A DNA stretch of 64,000 nucleotides. Source: Ophiosphaerella korrae (taxonomy: Eukaryota; Ascomycota; Dothideomycetes; Pleosporales; Phaeosphaeriaceae). Both the position numbers and the translations under genes were made by a program. Position 1 is the first letter of the stretch. Each line of letters starts with the position of its first letter. This document shows, piece after piece, positions 32,501-44,389 of this stretch. The notes under the pieces are model-generated. The model did no database searches, was not told the DNA's origin, and saw only the letters and a list, made by a program, of their open reading frames with translations. Location of the stretch: contig JALNQF010000076.1 of assembly GCA_028456385.1 (NCBI GenBank), forward strand, positions 62,001 through 126,000, written 5' to 3'.

Positions 32501-34641
32501 AACTAAGAGTCTGCCCAAGGATGAAGAAAATGGTAAGTCTGAGGTAGTAACAGAAAAACAGTCTGATAGCGACAATGGTGGCTCGGAAAAGACAGGGGAA
32601 GGCGTCGCGAAGAATGAGACCATTTTCACTTTCCAGAACATCAACTATACGATTCCGTACGAAAAGGACGAACGAACTCTGCTTGATGGCGTCCAAGGAT
32701 ACGTCAAGCCTGGACAGCTTACAGCGTTGATGGGTGCTTCAGGTGCCGGCAAAACAACACTCCTCAATACTCTCGCTCAGCGGATTAATTTTGGCGTGAT
32801 CCGAGGTGACTTCCTCGTTGATGGGAAATCATTGCCTTCATCCTTCCAAAGGTCGACAGGGTTCGCAGAGCAAATGGATGTTCACGAATCGACGGCTACA
32901 GTGAGAGAGGCGTTGCAATTCTCAGCGCGTCTGAGGCAGCCTAGGGAAACACTACTACAAGAAAAATATGACTATGTTGAGACGATTATCGATCTGCTTG
33001 AGATGCGTAGTATCGCCGGCGCAGCAATTGGTACGAGTGGTAACGGTTTGAACCAGGAGCAACGCAAGCGACTTACTATCGGCGTTGAACTCGCCAGCAA
33101 ACCTAAGCTTCTCCTGTTCTTGGACGAACCGACTTCAGGTCTTGATTCTGGCGCTGCATTCAATATTGTACGCTTTCTTAGAAAGCTTGCAGATGCAGGA
33201 CAAGCGATTCTCTGCACGATCCATCAGCCAAGCGCTGTTTTGTTTGAACATTTTGATCAACTTCTCCTTTTGAAGTCTGGTGGTCGAATTGCGTACTTTG
33301 GTGGACTTGGACACGATTCACGCAAGATGATTGAGTACTTCCAAAATAACGGAGCGAAAAAGTGCCCACCAAAGGGGAATCCAGCAGAATATATGCTGGA
33401 AGCGATTGGCGCTGGCAATCCTGACTACAAGGGTCAAGACTGGGGAGATGTTTGGCAGAAATCTAAAGAGAACGAGGAACTGGGTAAAGAGATTCAAGAC
33501 ATCATAAATAATCGTCGAGAGGCTACCAAGAACAAGGAGGCGATTGACGATCGTGAGTACGCTATGCCCTACCCACAGCAATGGCTTGCTGTTGTTCGAA
33601 GAAATTTTGTGGCCATCTGGCGGGATCCGGATTACGTTCTCGGGGTGACTATGCTGCACATCTTCACTGGACTTTTCAATGGTTTTACTTTCTGGAATCT
33701 AGGCCAGTCACAGATCGATATGCAGTCCCGACTGTTTTCCATCTTCATGACTCTCACGATATCGCCTCCCCTAATCCAGCAGCTACAGCCTCGATTCATC
33801 AATGTACGATCCATCTATAAGTCTCGTGAGGGTAGCGCGAAGATTTATTCCTGGTCTGCTATGGTCTGGGGCGCGATTCTCAGCGAGTTGCCCTATCGTA
33901 TCATCGCCGGTACCATCTATTGGTGTTGTTGGTACTTCCCACCTAGTTTCCCTCGTGATACATACACAGCAGCGAGCGTGTGGCTCTTCATGATGCAGTT
34001 TGAGATTTTCTATCTCGGCTTTGGACAAGCTATTGCAGCATTCAGTCCAAATGAGTTGCTCGCATCGTTGCTCGTGCCCCTATTTTTCACTTTCATAGTT
34101 TCATTCTGTGGCGTTGTTGTTCCATACGCCGGTCTCACCACTTTCTGGAGGTCTTGGATGTACTGGTTGACGCCGTTCAAGTATCTGCTTGAAGGCTTCC
34201 TTGCGCTCCTGGTAGCAGGCCAAGAAATCCGATGTGAGACGAGCGAGCTGGCCATTTTCCCGCCTCCTCCAGGTCAGAGCTGTCAGCAGTATGCAGGTCA
34301 GTTTGCACAGCAGGTAGGTGGCTACGTGGAGGCGCAATCAGATGGAAACTGTGGATTTTGTCAGTTTGCAACAGGCGATGCGTTTGCAGTATCTTTCAAC
34401 GTGTTCCCGAAATATGTCTGGCGCGACTTTGGTGAGTCATACTGTGTATCCTTAGTGAGATGATTGCTAATTGCGTGCCTTAGGAATCATGTGGACTTAC
34501 ATTATGTTCAACTTCGTAGTTGTGTTTGTTTGCACTTGGCTGTATCTCGGTGGTGCTCGCAAGATCAAGTCTTTGTTTAGTGGTGCAGCGAGAAAGCAAA
34601 AGAAGGATCAGGAGAACAAACAGAACAGTGATGCAGTGTGA
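29547..34641 (+). CDS. Full-size PDR-type (ABC-G) multidrug efflux transporter
   Basis: Five exons (29547-30480, 30533-31190, 31244-32016, 32077-34431, 34484-34641) give 1625 residues with the reverse (NBD-TMD)2 order. NBD1 has the family's altered Walker A, GRPGAGCST (312-320, Cys in place of Lys), signature VSGGEKKRISIAE and NSTRGLDAST. TMD1 follows with segments such as GGVIFFMLLFNALLALAEL. NBD2 has a canonical Walker A, GASGAGKTT (from 1008), signature LNQEQRKRLTIGVELASKP and LLFLDEPTSGLD, then TMD2. The NBD1/NBD2 asymmetry is normal for fungal PDR proteins. It should export hydrophobic compounds at the plasma membrane using ATP; substrates (fungicides, plant or own metabolites) are inferred from the family. 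The N-terminal ~270 residues are long and Ser/Glu-rich. A PDRE-like octamer lies upstream. Confidence 0.93.
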
Positions 34642-36109
34642 GGCATCGTTTGGCATCGTATGGTGTTCGGAAAAAATCGGCTGGCGCCGCGGCCGGGTGA
34701 TGACTAGAGAGTGCACCTCGGTTTGGCATGTGGGTCCTGCAGCATGACAATTCCCACGGAATATTTTTTGGGATATAGAGCTGTAACATGCACGAGTTGT
34801 GGGCATGACCGGTATCGATCTGCGTTATTTTTTCACATTCGACTCTAGTACAATTTGTAATATCTTCCCTGGAAGGCTTGTTAGAGCTAGATGTGTAGTA
34901 CAACCAAAAAAAGAATTGCGAACTTAATGCAGGCAAATCTACCAGAACCAGGGCTCCGTATCTGCAACCCGTGACAGCGACGGCAGTGACAGGCAGGCGG
35001 CTCTGTGCAACTGCGCGATTAATTCTAGAAGCAATGTTATTAGTGACCACAACGCTGGGCTTCTCGGCTTGAGCTCTGTTATCAAATGTCAAGTACCGAA
35101 CAACTCCTTCCGGGCAAGACGTACACAGATAGCAGGAAATGCCTCAGCTTTTCCGTCATTGCCATCCGCCCGAGGCTGGAGTGTGATTCGCAGGAGTTTG
35201 ATTCGCAGCGAGTGCTGGGTTCGGAGAGGGTTCTATCGCAATCAGCGCAGGGGAGTGCTTGGGGCTGGGGGCTAGCCGAAGTCACACGAGCTAGATTCGG
35301 AGCTGGAGCCAATGTCTGCCTGCACCGCCTCCTTGCGGCCGCTAACAAACATCGTGAAGGGGAAGAAGACTGGAAGGTGAGAAGCTGAAACAGAGCAAAG
35401 CCGCGAATTGCCTTGCAGCATAATTGTTGTGCGGTCCAGACCAAGGCCCGAGGCGGGCATCACGAGGTTTTGTCCAGAGACGCATGTCCCAAGGGAGCAC
35501 CCGCTTCCGGTTTTTGTGTGACGCAAGGCTTCTTTACCCCACACAAACCGATCAGCCGTCTAGGGCCTAGTCTGGACGTCTTGCAGACAACTGCCCGTCC
35601 GGCCAGCCAATACTCGAGCTGAGATTGTCATTAATGTTCACTCTGCTCGGCAGTGTCACGCGGCCAACATCATGTCACAACAGCCAACGTCGACCATGCA
35701 CCCATCCAGCATCTGAAACTCAATGTCTGTGAGCACCATTTCGATCGCATGCCCAACCCGCAATAATGCTAGATCAATTGTCTGCCGGCTGCGTGTTCCG
35801 ACCACACCCATTGCCATTGCTCTTTCCGCGTTATTTTCGTCACCTGAGCCGAGCGCCCATCAAGCTACTACAAACAGCCCCTTCACCCAATCACACGGGT
35901 ACGCGCTAGCTACAGCTCGGTCCACATCCGCGCTGAAGGTCTCTGTCGTCGTCACAAAGGGAAGTATTAAAGAAGCTCCAGGCCCCGTTATTTGCTCTGC
36001 AACAAGATCAGCTTCTTTGGCCCAAGACTTCGTCCGTCATCAGGTGCCCAAGCTACAACAACGCTCCCACTTCCATTCCTCCTCAGCCTCACCTCTATTC
36101 AACTTCAAA
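34642..36109. other. Intergenic region upstream of PEP carboxykinase
   Basis: About 1.5 kb. The last 300 bases are CT-rich with TATTAAAG near 35965, as expected for a strongly expressed promoter and leader. No supported gene on either strand. Confidence 0.55.
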
Positions 36110-38242
36110 ATGGCTCCCACCGTCAACAGGACAAACCTGCACCCTACGGGTCTCATGTATGCCACCCCGTTGTCCAGAGAGGCCGATTGATTCCTCGTCA
36201 ACTTGAGAACATTGGCTAATTATTACTCATAGGCCCCACCAAAAAGATCATACAGAGATCGAAGAAGAGCTTCATGACAAAGCTCACATTGACTATGACC
36301 GTGTTGCCATTGTAAGCTATTCTCAGCTGCTGCTGATGCTTAGTCGGCTACAATACTGACCGCTCTTCTCCAGGTCGCCAACCCTTCAGTCGCTGCTCTC
36401 TACGAGGATGCTCTTGTATACGAGACGGGCTCAGCCATCACAGGCTCAGGCGCTCTCTCAGCATACTCTGGAGCCAAGACTGGCCGATCACCGTCAGATA
36501 AGCGCATTGTCGAGGAAGACTCATCAAAAGACGACGTTTGGTGGGGACCGGTCAACAAGCCGATGAAACCCGATGTAAGCTTTACACTACGCTCCGTTCG
36601 CCCATTTCAATCATGCAACATTTCGTAAGAAATTTGCTTGTGATTCTGGCGGCAAACGTCATGTACGCTAGGCGCATACCCGATCGGGGTGGATGGCTGT
36701 TTGCATCCTTGCACGTGGCGGGCTGGGGTCGGCAGCCCCGCATTGGCTGCATGCACGACGGTTGCCCCTCGATCACCGCATCACGTGTCTTCATGCATCT
36801 TTGCTGCACGATTACTAACTGCATTCCAGGTCTGGCGTATCAACCGCGAGCGTGCCATTGACTACCTCAACACCAGGAACCGCATATACGTCGTCGATGG
36901 ATTTGCCGGCTGGGACGAGCGTTACCGGATACGCGTCCGTGTCGTGTGCGCTCGCGCCTACCATGCCCTTTTCATGCGCAACATGTTGATTCGACCCTCA
37001 AGAGAGGAGCTGGAGGGCTTCCACCCCGACTACGTCATCTACAACGCCGGCGCTTTCCCAGCAAACAGGTACACTAGCGGCATGACTTCGTCGACATCGG
37101 TTGCCATCAACTTTGCTGACAAGGAGATGGTCATCCTTGGCACCGAGTATGCTGGTGAGTTTGTGTTCTTTACTACACTGGCTAAGAATAAAGCTAACTT
37201 ACACGCAGGCGAGATGAAAAAGGGAATCTTCACTGTGCTCTTCTATGAGATGCCCGTCAAGCACAACGTCCTCACTTTGCACTCATCTGCGAACGAGGGC
37301 CAAAACGGCGATGTCACCGTCTTCTTCGGTCTGTCAGGTACCGGCAAGACCACTTTGTCTGCCGACCCCAAGCGTGCCCTGATTGGTGATGACGAGCACT
37401 GCTGGAGTGATACCGGTGTGTTCAACATCGAGGGCGGTTGCTACGCTAAGTGCATTGGCCTATCCGCCGAAAAGGAGCCTGATATTTTTAACGCCATCCG
37501 CTTCGGTTCCATCCTCGAGAACGTCGTCTTTGACCCCGCTACCCGTCTTGTCGACTACGATGACGATACTCTCACTGAGAACACTCGCTGTGCCTACCCC
37601 ATTGAGTACATTGAGAACACCAAGATTCCTTGCATCTCGTCAAAACACCCAAAGAACATTGTCCTTCTTACCTGCGACGCTCGCGGTGTGCTGCCACCCA
37701 TCTCTAAGCTCAACCCTGAGCAGACCATGTACCACTTCATCTCCGGCTACACATCGAAGATGGCTGGTACCGAGCAAGGTGTAACTGAGCCCCAGGCCAC
37801 CTTCTCCTCCTGCTTCGCCCAGCCCTTCCTCGCTCTCCATCCCATGCGCTATGCCAAGATGCTCGCAGAGAAGATCCAAGAGCACAACACCGACGCCTGG
37901 CTCCTCAACACCGGCTGGGTCGGTGCTGGTGCTACCACTGGCGGCAAGCGCTGCCCACTCAAGTACACTCGTGCTATTCTCGATGCCATCCATTCCGGTG
38001 AGCTTGCCAAGGCCGAGTTCGAGACCTACGATACTTTCGGCCTCTCAGTACCCAAGTCCTGCCCCAATGTTCCTGATGAACTCCTCAACCCTGCTAAGTC
38101 ATGGAACGGCACCGCCGACTTCAAGAGCGAGGTCGAGAAGCTTGGTCGTCTTTTCATGGAGAACTTCAAGAAGTACGAGGACCAAGCTACGCCAGAAGTA
38201 CTCAAGAGTGGCCCGCATGTGTGTTGTTGCCCCAAGCATTAA
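36110..38242 (+). CDS. Phosphoenolpyruvate carboxykinase (ATP)
   Basis: This enzyme converts oxaloacetate and ATP to phosphoenolpyruvate, ADP and CO2, the committing step of gluconeogenesis, in the cytosol. Five exons (36110-36156, 36233-36311, 36374-36574, 36830-37154, 37209-38242) give 561 residues, right for the ATP-type family. Motifs: [10 protein letters not shown], the substrate-site run [14 protein letters not shown], the kinase-1a P-loop [14 protein letters not shown] (from 258), metal-binding GDDEHCWSD, the [10 protein letters not shown] region, and [10 protein letters not shown]. All expected active-site residues are present. The third intron (255 bases) is longer than the others. 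The C-terminus ends unusually in VCCCPKH. Fungal PEPCK genes are usually induced on acetate or ethanol and repressed by glucose; I did not identify specific sites. Confidence 0.96.
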
Positions 38243-39208
38243 GCGACGGCGGTTATGGCATCTTTTCTTACATTTAACAGACTGAGTAACATGGTCACCT
38301 GAGTCGGTGTTTCCCATTACCTTCCCCGTATTTCCTTTTGTGGCTGTGGGTATAGATAAACCCGCCGAAGGACCGAGATGTTTTTCCCTTTTCAAAAACA
38401 TTTTTTGTCACACTTTTGTATTACCTAATCGATCATCGCTCTACAGAGGAACGACCGACACGAAAGCTTCTCTTACATTACAGCCAGTCCCATTTTTGGA
38501 GTTAGGGATTTCATACTGCATGAAGAGTTCAGATGGAGGAACAAGGAGAATTTCACAAATGAAATGTAGATGATGTAGACGGTGAATATATAGAAAAGAT
38601 TGATTTGATTTGCATATCTACTTCTTTTGATCGTATTCTCTGATATCGATATGTTAGAAATCTGGTAGCTCCAGTTGACAGGCCCGTTTGATTACGCGCA
38701 TGGTTGCGCGTATAATAAGGTGTAGCGCCAGGGCGTCCGCTATGAAACGGGTATGGCGTTAACTAGGGGTCAACTTTATCCTGGCAACTTGACCAGACAC
38801 AAGAAAGCAGTTCGAGGCCCAGGAACACACAACTAATCGCAAGATCACCATTTCATCCTCGCTGATGCAGTCCGTTGCAGATTGCATCTCGTATGGAGAA
38901 CCAGACTACTCAATAAATGTAGGAATGCAGCAAGAGAACTCAATTTGCTTTGAAAACCTGAATCCAACCTCGGTCAACGAACCAAGCCTAGTTATGATAG
39001 GGGCTAGTACCTGGAATCTGGGCTCTAAGCGAGATGACGATGCCGGCAAGGGCTTGGGATTACGATCAAGGCACAGGCGACTGCGCGTGCGATGATATAG
39101 AATGTCGTTCATGAACGATGGCTTTGCGCCTTACGTTGACGTTAGGTCGCGCCATCCCGTCACTCGTTCCTATAGAGGCTATACTTAGATCGCCTGAAGG
39201 CCTGCAAC
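38243..39208. other. Intergenic, no gene seen
   Basis: About 1 kb between PEPCK and the Thr-rich gene. Short frames only, no motif. Confidence 0.55.
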
Positions 39209-40759
39209 ATGTACATCGACTTCATTCTCGCCGCCGTTGCTCTCCTCACTCCAACTGTGAACGCCCGGCCTCAGAAAGGACCCTAAGATGACGCTTGTGT
39301 TAAAGCTGTAAGCCCGAGATATTTGTCGCCAGCCTAAGATATCTACTAAGCGACATCTAGATTTCAGGGCCTCGCGAGGCACAAGTCAAGTCTGACTGCT
39401 CCTCCTTCCTCAGCAAGACAGTTTCCCTATGCCCAGTGTAAGGAAAGCCTGTGTATTTCTGATACTTGCCAGTTAATAGCCATTAGTACTTTGACGAAGA
39501 CATCGACATCTGTTAAGACTGCAAAGGCCACTACAGTATTAAGTACGATATCTGTCACCAAAACGTCCACAGCACTCAATACATTGTTCACAACAGTCGA
39601 CCAGTCTTTCTTCTTGACCCAAGAGCAGACACAGCTTACAACGTTCATACAGTCAGAGACTATAACAGCGCTCACGACAGAAACTTCAACGACAACGTCT
39701 ACAATATTTGAGACAACACGCATCACTACTACGTTCTCGACTGCTGTTGTCACTTCTACGGCTATCGTAACTTCAACTCTTCCGCCAATACAGAAAAGAT
39801 ATGCCACCATTACTCCTAGCGTGCTTCCAGATCGTCATCATCATACGAAATTAGTGCATAATAACACCTTGGAAGCAAGGCAACAGAAGCCCGTTGATAG
39901 TCAATGCCTTACGTTGACGTGGGGGGCGGAAGACATCCCCAAATATGCACAGCCCTGCCGTGGTTCACGTGCCTATTCAACTGCATGCCAAAAGTTAGGC
40001 ATCGGAGAGAGGACAGCGATAATTCAACCTTCAACAGCCACTACGACAATGAAGACAGCTTTGACCACTACACCAACCATAGTACTCAGCGCCACAAAAA
40101 CTGCCGAAACAACAACTACACGAGTCATAACAAATCCCATCACTCAAACTCGCACAACGGTAAATACGATCACCAAACCCCAAACCGTCACTACCACAGC
40201 AACGACCACCCTCACCTCCACCCTCACATTCATTGTTTCCGCCTTCGACACATCCATCACCACCGCAACCGACTCCGTCATCGCAACCTCGACCAAAATC
40301 CTAACTTCAACTACCATCGCCACACCAACACCCCCAGCCCCTTGCCCCAGCACCTTCACCCTAAGCGTAACCGGCAGTACCGCCGGAATCTACATCCGCT
40401 CCTTCGGCGAATCCGAAAAAATGGGCTTCACAAACGACATCTCGCTAGCAGCAACCCTCGCGCTCGACAACCAAACGCGCCTCTACGAGCCGTCCACAGG
40501 CCTGTATCCCAACACGGACGCGGGCGACCTGTACTATGTGTACCAGGAGACGCCAGCGACAATCCAGGCGAACGGGTATTTGTATTTGAGCTGTAGTACG
40601 GGCGGGGGCAGGTTCGAGTGTAATGCGAATAGTGGCGCGAATGTGTTTTACCATTGTCCGGTTGTGGGGCCGCCGGACGCGTTGGTTTTTGGGACGGAGA
40701 AGGGCAAGGAGAAGGGGCCGGATTGTGTGGCGTTGAGGGTGAGGCCGGTTTGTGGTTAG
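39209..40759 (+). pseudogene. Thr/Ser-rich secreted-type protein gene with an in-frame stop in exon 1
   Basis: Three exons fit by splice sites and phase: 39209-39307, 39361-39437 and 39487-40759. Exon 1 reads a clear signal peptide (MYIDFILAAVALLTPTVNA), then RPQKGP, then TAA at 39284-39286, then DDACVKA in the same frame before the donor GTAAGC. Exon 2 continues with SGPREAQVKSDCSSFLSKTV, and exon 3 with a long Thr/Ser/Val-rich run followed by a Cys-containing C-terminal domain (TFTLSVTGSTAGIYIRSFGE onward). With the stop ignored it would be 482 residues. The 1.27-kb third exon is free of stops, so the lesion is recent, or translation starts at another codon, or the stop is read through or is a sequence error. 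Intact relatives look like cell-wall or secreted glycoproteins. Function unknown. Confidence 0.6.
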
Positions 40760-40800
40760 GGTAGGGTAGGGTAGGGTAGGGTAGGGTAAGGTAGGGTGGG
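40756..40800 (+). repeat. Telomere-like TAGGG tandem repeat
   Basis: TTAGGG followed by five TAGGG units and then TAAGG, TAGGG and TGGG variants. The stop codon TAG of the Thr-rich gene is the start of the array. Fungal telomeres are usually TTAGGG; here the unit is mostly the pentamer. Confidence 0.85.
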
Positions 40801-41566
40801 TCATAGAAGTAGTAATGATAATGTTTTTGATTATTTGGTGGACGTGTTGGGATCTTTGATGTCTAGTGATCTTTCGGTGGGTGCAGTAGAGTGTATCCAG
40901 CAGAGCTGGGTAGATGGAAATCTCATTGTTTCAATGCTTGGATTCTCTTTTAGTCTCTGATTTTGATCGTCAATGAGGTCCTAGGAAGCGATAGAAGTAG
41001 TTTTCTTCCTAGAAATAGTACCCATTATGCTGATCTTGAAAGTGTAGTCGTGTGCGAGAGTTAATTGGGATTAGCAAATATTTACTGGCACTGATTTCTT
41101 GGATCGAATAATCCAAATTTACAGTAACAATTTCTATCGTCCTATGTGCTTTGATTTTCTTTGATTTGTCACTGATAATTAGCCGTCATATTTGCGGATA
41201 TTTTTAGGCATGCCAAGTGGTACGGCATATTACCAAGGAGGCCGTTGTTTCAGCATGTTTCTTATCCTATTTCAACATAGATGCAAACAAGGCGCTGCCA
41301 CTAGTCGACCTCAATTTTGGTTGAATCTAGTTACTGTCTCTGCTCGGGCCTTTTGTATAGCTAGTGGAACCAAGTAACACGGAGAAGCGATGTATCGTAT
41401 TCACGAATGAGTTCCACCAATCCTTCAGCACAATGCATAGTCGGAAGGCTGTGCGTTATAAGGTCCCCAACAGCCACAATCCATTGTGTTTTTAGGTTTC
41501 CTCCAAACCTTGGAGCTCATCCTGAACTTTTACACCCCCTCATGCTCTTTTTGAGTTCTCACTATC
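40760..41566. other. Intergenic, AT-rich, no gene seen
   Basis: About 0.8 kb. Apart from the tail of the TAGGG repeat there is no recognisable feature. Confidence 0.55.
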
Positions 41567-43542
41567 ATGGCGCAAGGGGACTTTGAGCCCAGTCTTCCTC
41601 GACGGCGAAGAAAATACCTCGGTTTCGGTGCCGCTCATCGACAAGCATGGCGCGATCTCAAAGCGCGATGGCGAGGTGGCTTGTTCTGGGTTTTTGTTCT
41701 ATCCGTTTTCTTTAGCCTGATAGGGAGCTTGCAACTTCTTTTGTCGAATCCTGAAGTCTTGAGTGGTGGTACAACTATTGCGTGCCAGCCAGACGGTTCA
41801 TTCACTACAAAGTCTTCCACCTACAACTGGTGGAAAGCACGGGGATTCTTCGACATTACATTAGGTTACGGTGAGATGTCGTTCGCACAGGCCAAAGCAA
41901 TTGATGTTGCTTGGGATGTTGTAAGTTTCATGAGTATGAAGTCTAATACTGCGAACTTTTTGCTGATTTATCTGCACTAGCTTGTTGGACGTGGTGGCCA
42001 GGCACTTATTGCTGTCACATCATGGCGCATATTCGCCAAATATGTAACAACATCTATGGCAGTTGCGCCAGTGACTTTCTCGACCTTCCGCACAGTTTTC
42101 TTGCACAACGAAGCCTCTTTATGGAGTATTTCCCGATTCATACGCGACTTCAGTTGTCGACATGGTCTACAGTCTAAGATTGCTATGGTGTTCATGGTTA
42201 TTACTATGATATACATCTTAATATTCCCGACGTTCGGAAGCGCTATGACTGGTTACAAGGGCAATGTACAATCTTTCGTCAAGGACAGTAGCCAGAGTCT
42301 TGTTCCGTTCATCGCCTTCAGAATGGTACATTACATGATCTATGACGCAGATCGAATCGGCAAGAACAAGACCTTTGCATTCTATAATCCTGTTAGCAGT
42401 AGTGGTAAGCTTTCCTTTAAGGTCATAAGATAGGCATTATCACTGATCTTAATGCAGCTGAGCCTTTAGTGCCAACATACGGATGGTATGAAAGTTGCGC
42501 CGTCAGAGGATCTAGAGCAAGTGATTTATGTCATACGCTCAATAACCTAACGCAGTGTAAGTTATCCGATTATCAATCAAGTAACATTCAATATTGACTC
42601 ATCGATACCCAGACGTCGCTGAACATGGTTTGCATGGGTTGAAAGACTCCCCTTCGAGCTTTATGGGCAAACAATTGCCGTCACCTGTGCTGAACATCTC
42701 ACAATTCTATTTAACACCCAATTATCTTAATACGTTTAACTGGGCACAGTCTGGTCAGCAATACCCTTTGGCCCAGGCGTGGCTAGCCTCAGATACCGTC
42801 TACAACGAATCCTATATCATAGACAAGGGCAGTTGTCAACCGACAAAGGTAAAGCACACCATTCCTTGGCAGAATCTTGTTTTGCTAACATGAGTACAAA
42901 TAGACTTACCAATGGGGATTCTCCTACATTCAGTTGAATGTCATGATTCTTCTCTTTCTCCTTTGGATAGTAGGAATATTCAGTATGTACATAAACTCGT
43001 CCCTCACCATGAAACAACGGGGCCAGAACGACGTGTTCGGTGAACACAGAGCTGTATTAGAGCTTGCGAGCGTCATGCAAACGCAACTACAACAGGAGGT
43101 GGAGAAAGGAAACACTGCCAACATATCAGGCTGGACTGAGCAACACCTACACCGTCGTATCACGAAAGACTTAAAAGGAGGATCAGTGACTCTGAAGTCC
43201 TCCTTATTGCTAGGAAGCGAGTCTAGCATTAGTAGCGACACTCCGGGAGCCGAAAACCCCCCATTTCGCTTTGAGGATTGTTTGAAAAGCGAGAAGTGGT
43301 GGCTTACTTCCATGTTCTTGGCAATCGTTGCAATGTGGATTTGTGTGCTCTTCAGCCGTATTGCTCCTGCTAATTGTCTTCTTCCTATCGCTATTGTTCT
43401 CCCTTGTTCAATGTTGTTCGCCATGAATGTTAGTTCAAAGAGTAAGAGCAGGGGTGTGATAGTCTTTTGGTTGCTTTTGGTACTAGGCATAGTACCCAGT
43501 CTTGTTCTCTTTCAGGTTTATACGATATTATTTAGGTACTAA
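41567..43542 (+). CDS. Multipass membrane protein of unknown function
   Basis: Five exons (41567-41920, 41981-42404, 42458-42556, 42613-42848, 42904-43542) give 583 residues, all joins in phase. The N-terminus is basic (PRRRRKYLGFG), then a TM (LFWVFVLSVFFSLIGSLQLL). Further hydrophobic stretches are KIAMVFMVITMIYILIFPTF, VMILLFLLWIVGIFSMYI, SMFLAIVAMWICVLFS, LPIAIVLPCSMLFAMNV and VIVFWLLLVLGIVPSLVLF. Between the second and third TMs there is a large loop with N-glycosylation-type sites (NLTQ, NISQ, NESY) and several Cys, so it is probably extracytoplasmic. Proteins of this layout are common as hypothetical membrane proteins in Dothideomycetes, but I recognise no named family. Confidence 0.75.
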
Positions 43543-43727
43543 CAGACTATACCTAACCCAGCAACTACCGCCTTGTATAACTGGTGATTTTGGTGTAGGC
43601 ACCACTATACCCCCCAATTTATTATTTTCTACCTTTTGTACCTATATTTCTTCTATAGTTACTACTATTGCCCTATAAAGTTATAGTTTTCTATCTATAT
43701 ATCCTATTTTCTACTATTCCTCTACTA

Positions 43728-43782
43728 AGAATTAACGTTCCCCTGTGTAAACTAATATTCCCCTGTATACATTAACGTTCCA
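43728..43782 (+). repeat. Three degenerate ~20-base direct repeats
   Basis: The unit is close to TTAACGTTCCCCTGTGTA, with a TAATATTCCCCTGTATAC variant and a third copy ending in TTCCACTATG. Confidence 0.7.
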
Positions 43783-44102
43783 CTATGCTATGGGCTTTAC
43801 CTAAGCCTTAGAAAGGATAGGCATCCTTGATGAGTATACAAGGAAGGCCTAATTAGACATAAGGAGTAAGGTATTCCACAACTTCTTCGACCCCTTATAT
43901 CTAAATATTTCCAGACAATCTCGGGCTAGTATATAGAGAATCGGAAATCAGTATCTAGAAATCAAGTTTCGGATCAATTATCAGTCCATTTCAGCTGGTT
44001 TACAGCCATACTCGTTAGTTTTGTTCCTATCTACACCTCCGGTCCGGAACTTATCACGTAGCTATTTGCTCAAACTTTGTGTGTTAAGGTACTATGCTCC
44101 AC

Positions 44103-44280
44103 ACAACGGTACATTACAAGCTAATTTGGCTAATATAAATAGAAAAACTATACACACGTTAGCTATATGCATAACGGATCCGGTTGTATAAATAGAAAAA
44201 CCCCATACCTAGGAGCCATACAAACAACGGATCCGGCCAATGTGAACGGAAAAACCCTGCACATATTGGTCAATCTAATA
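44103..44280 (+). repeat. Three degenerate ~55-base direct repeats
   Basis: Each copy starts near AACGGATCC (AACGGTACA in copy 1), carries an AAATAGAAAAAC or GAACGGAAAAACC core and ends in a CA-rich stretch. Confidence 0.65.
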
Positions 44281-44389
44281 TCATGACTATATTAATAGTG
44301 GCAGAAAATATTACGAAGACAACTTTTCTAGTCCAGGATACACATCTCTTGGAATATTTCTGACCTTGTTATGCCCAAATAGTCCAACA

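Larger units (their letters stand above)
43543..44389. mobile_element. AT-rich, repeat-bearing relic, possibly a mutated transposon remnant
   Basis: About 0.85 kb of AT-rich text with no open frame. It contains two families of short degenerate tandem repeats (43728-43782 and 44103-44280). The TA-rich composition would suit repeat-induced point mutation of an old element. No terminal repeats, transposase or reverse-transcriptase text can be recognised, so the mobile origin is a guess. Confidence 0.3.

Noticed and set aside
29547..38242. ABC transporter next to PEPCK as part of a biosynthetic cluster
   Set aside because: No polyketide synthase, peptide synthetase, terpene cyclase, P450 or methyltransferase gene of that kind is nearby; PEPCK is ordinary central metabolism.
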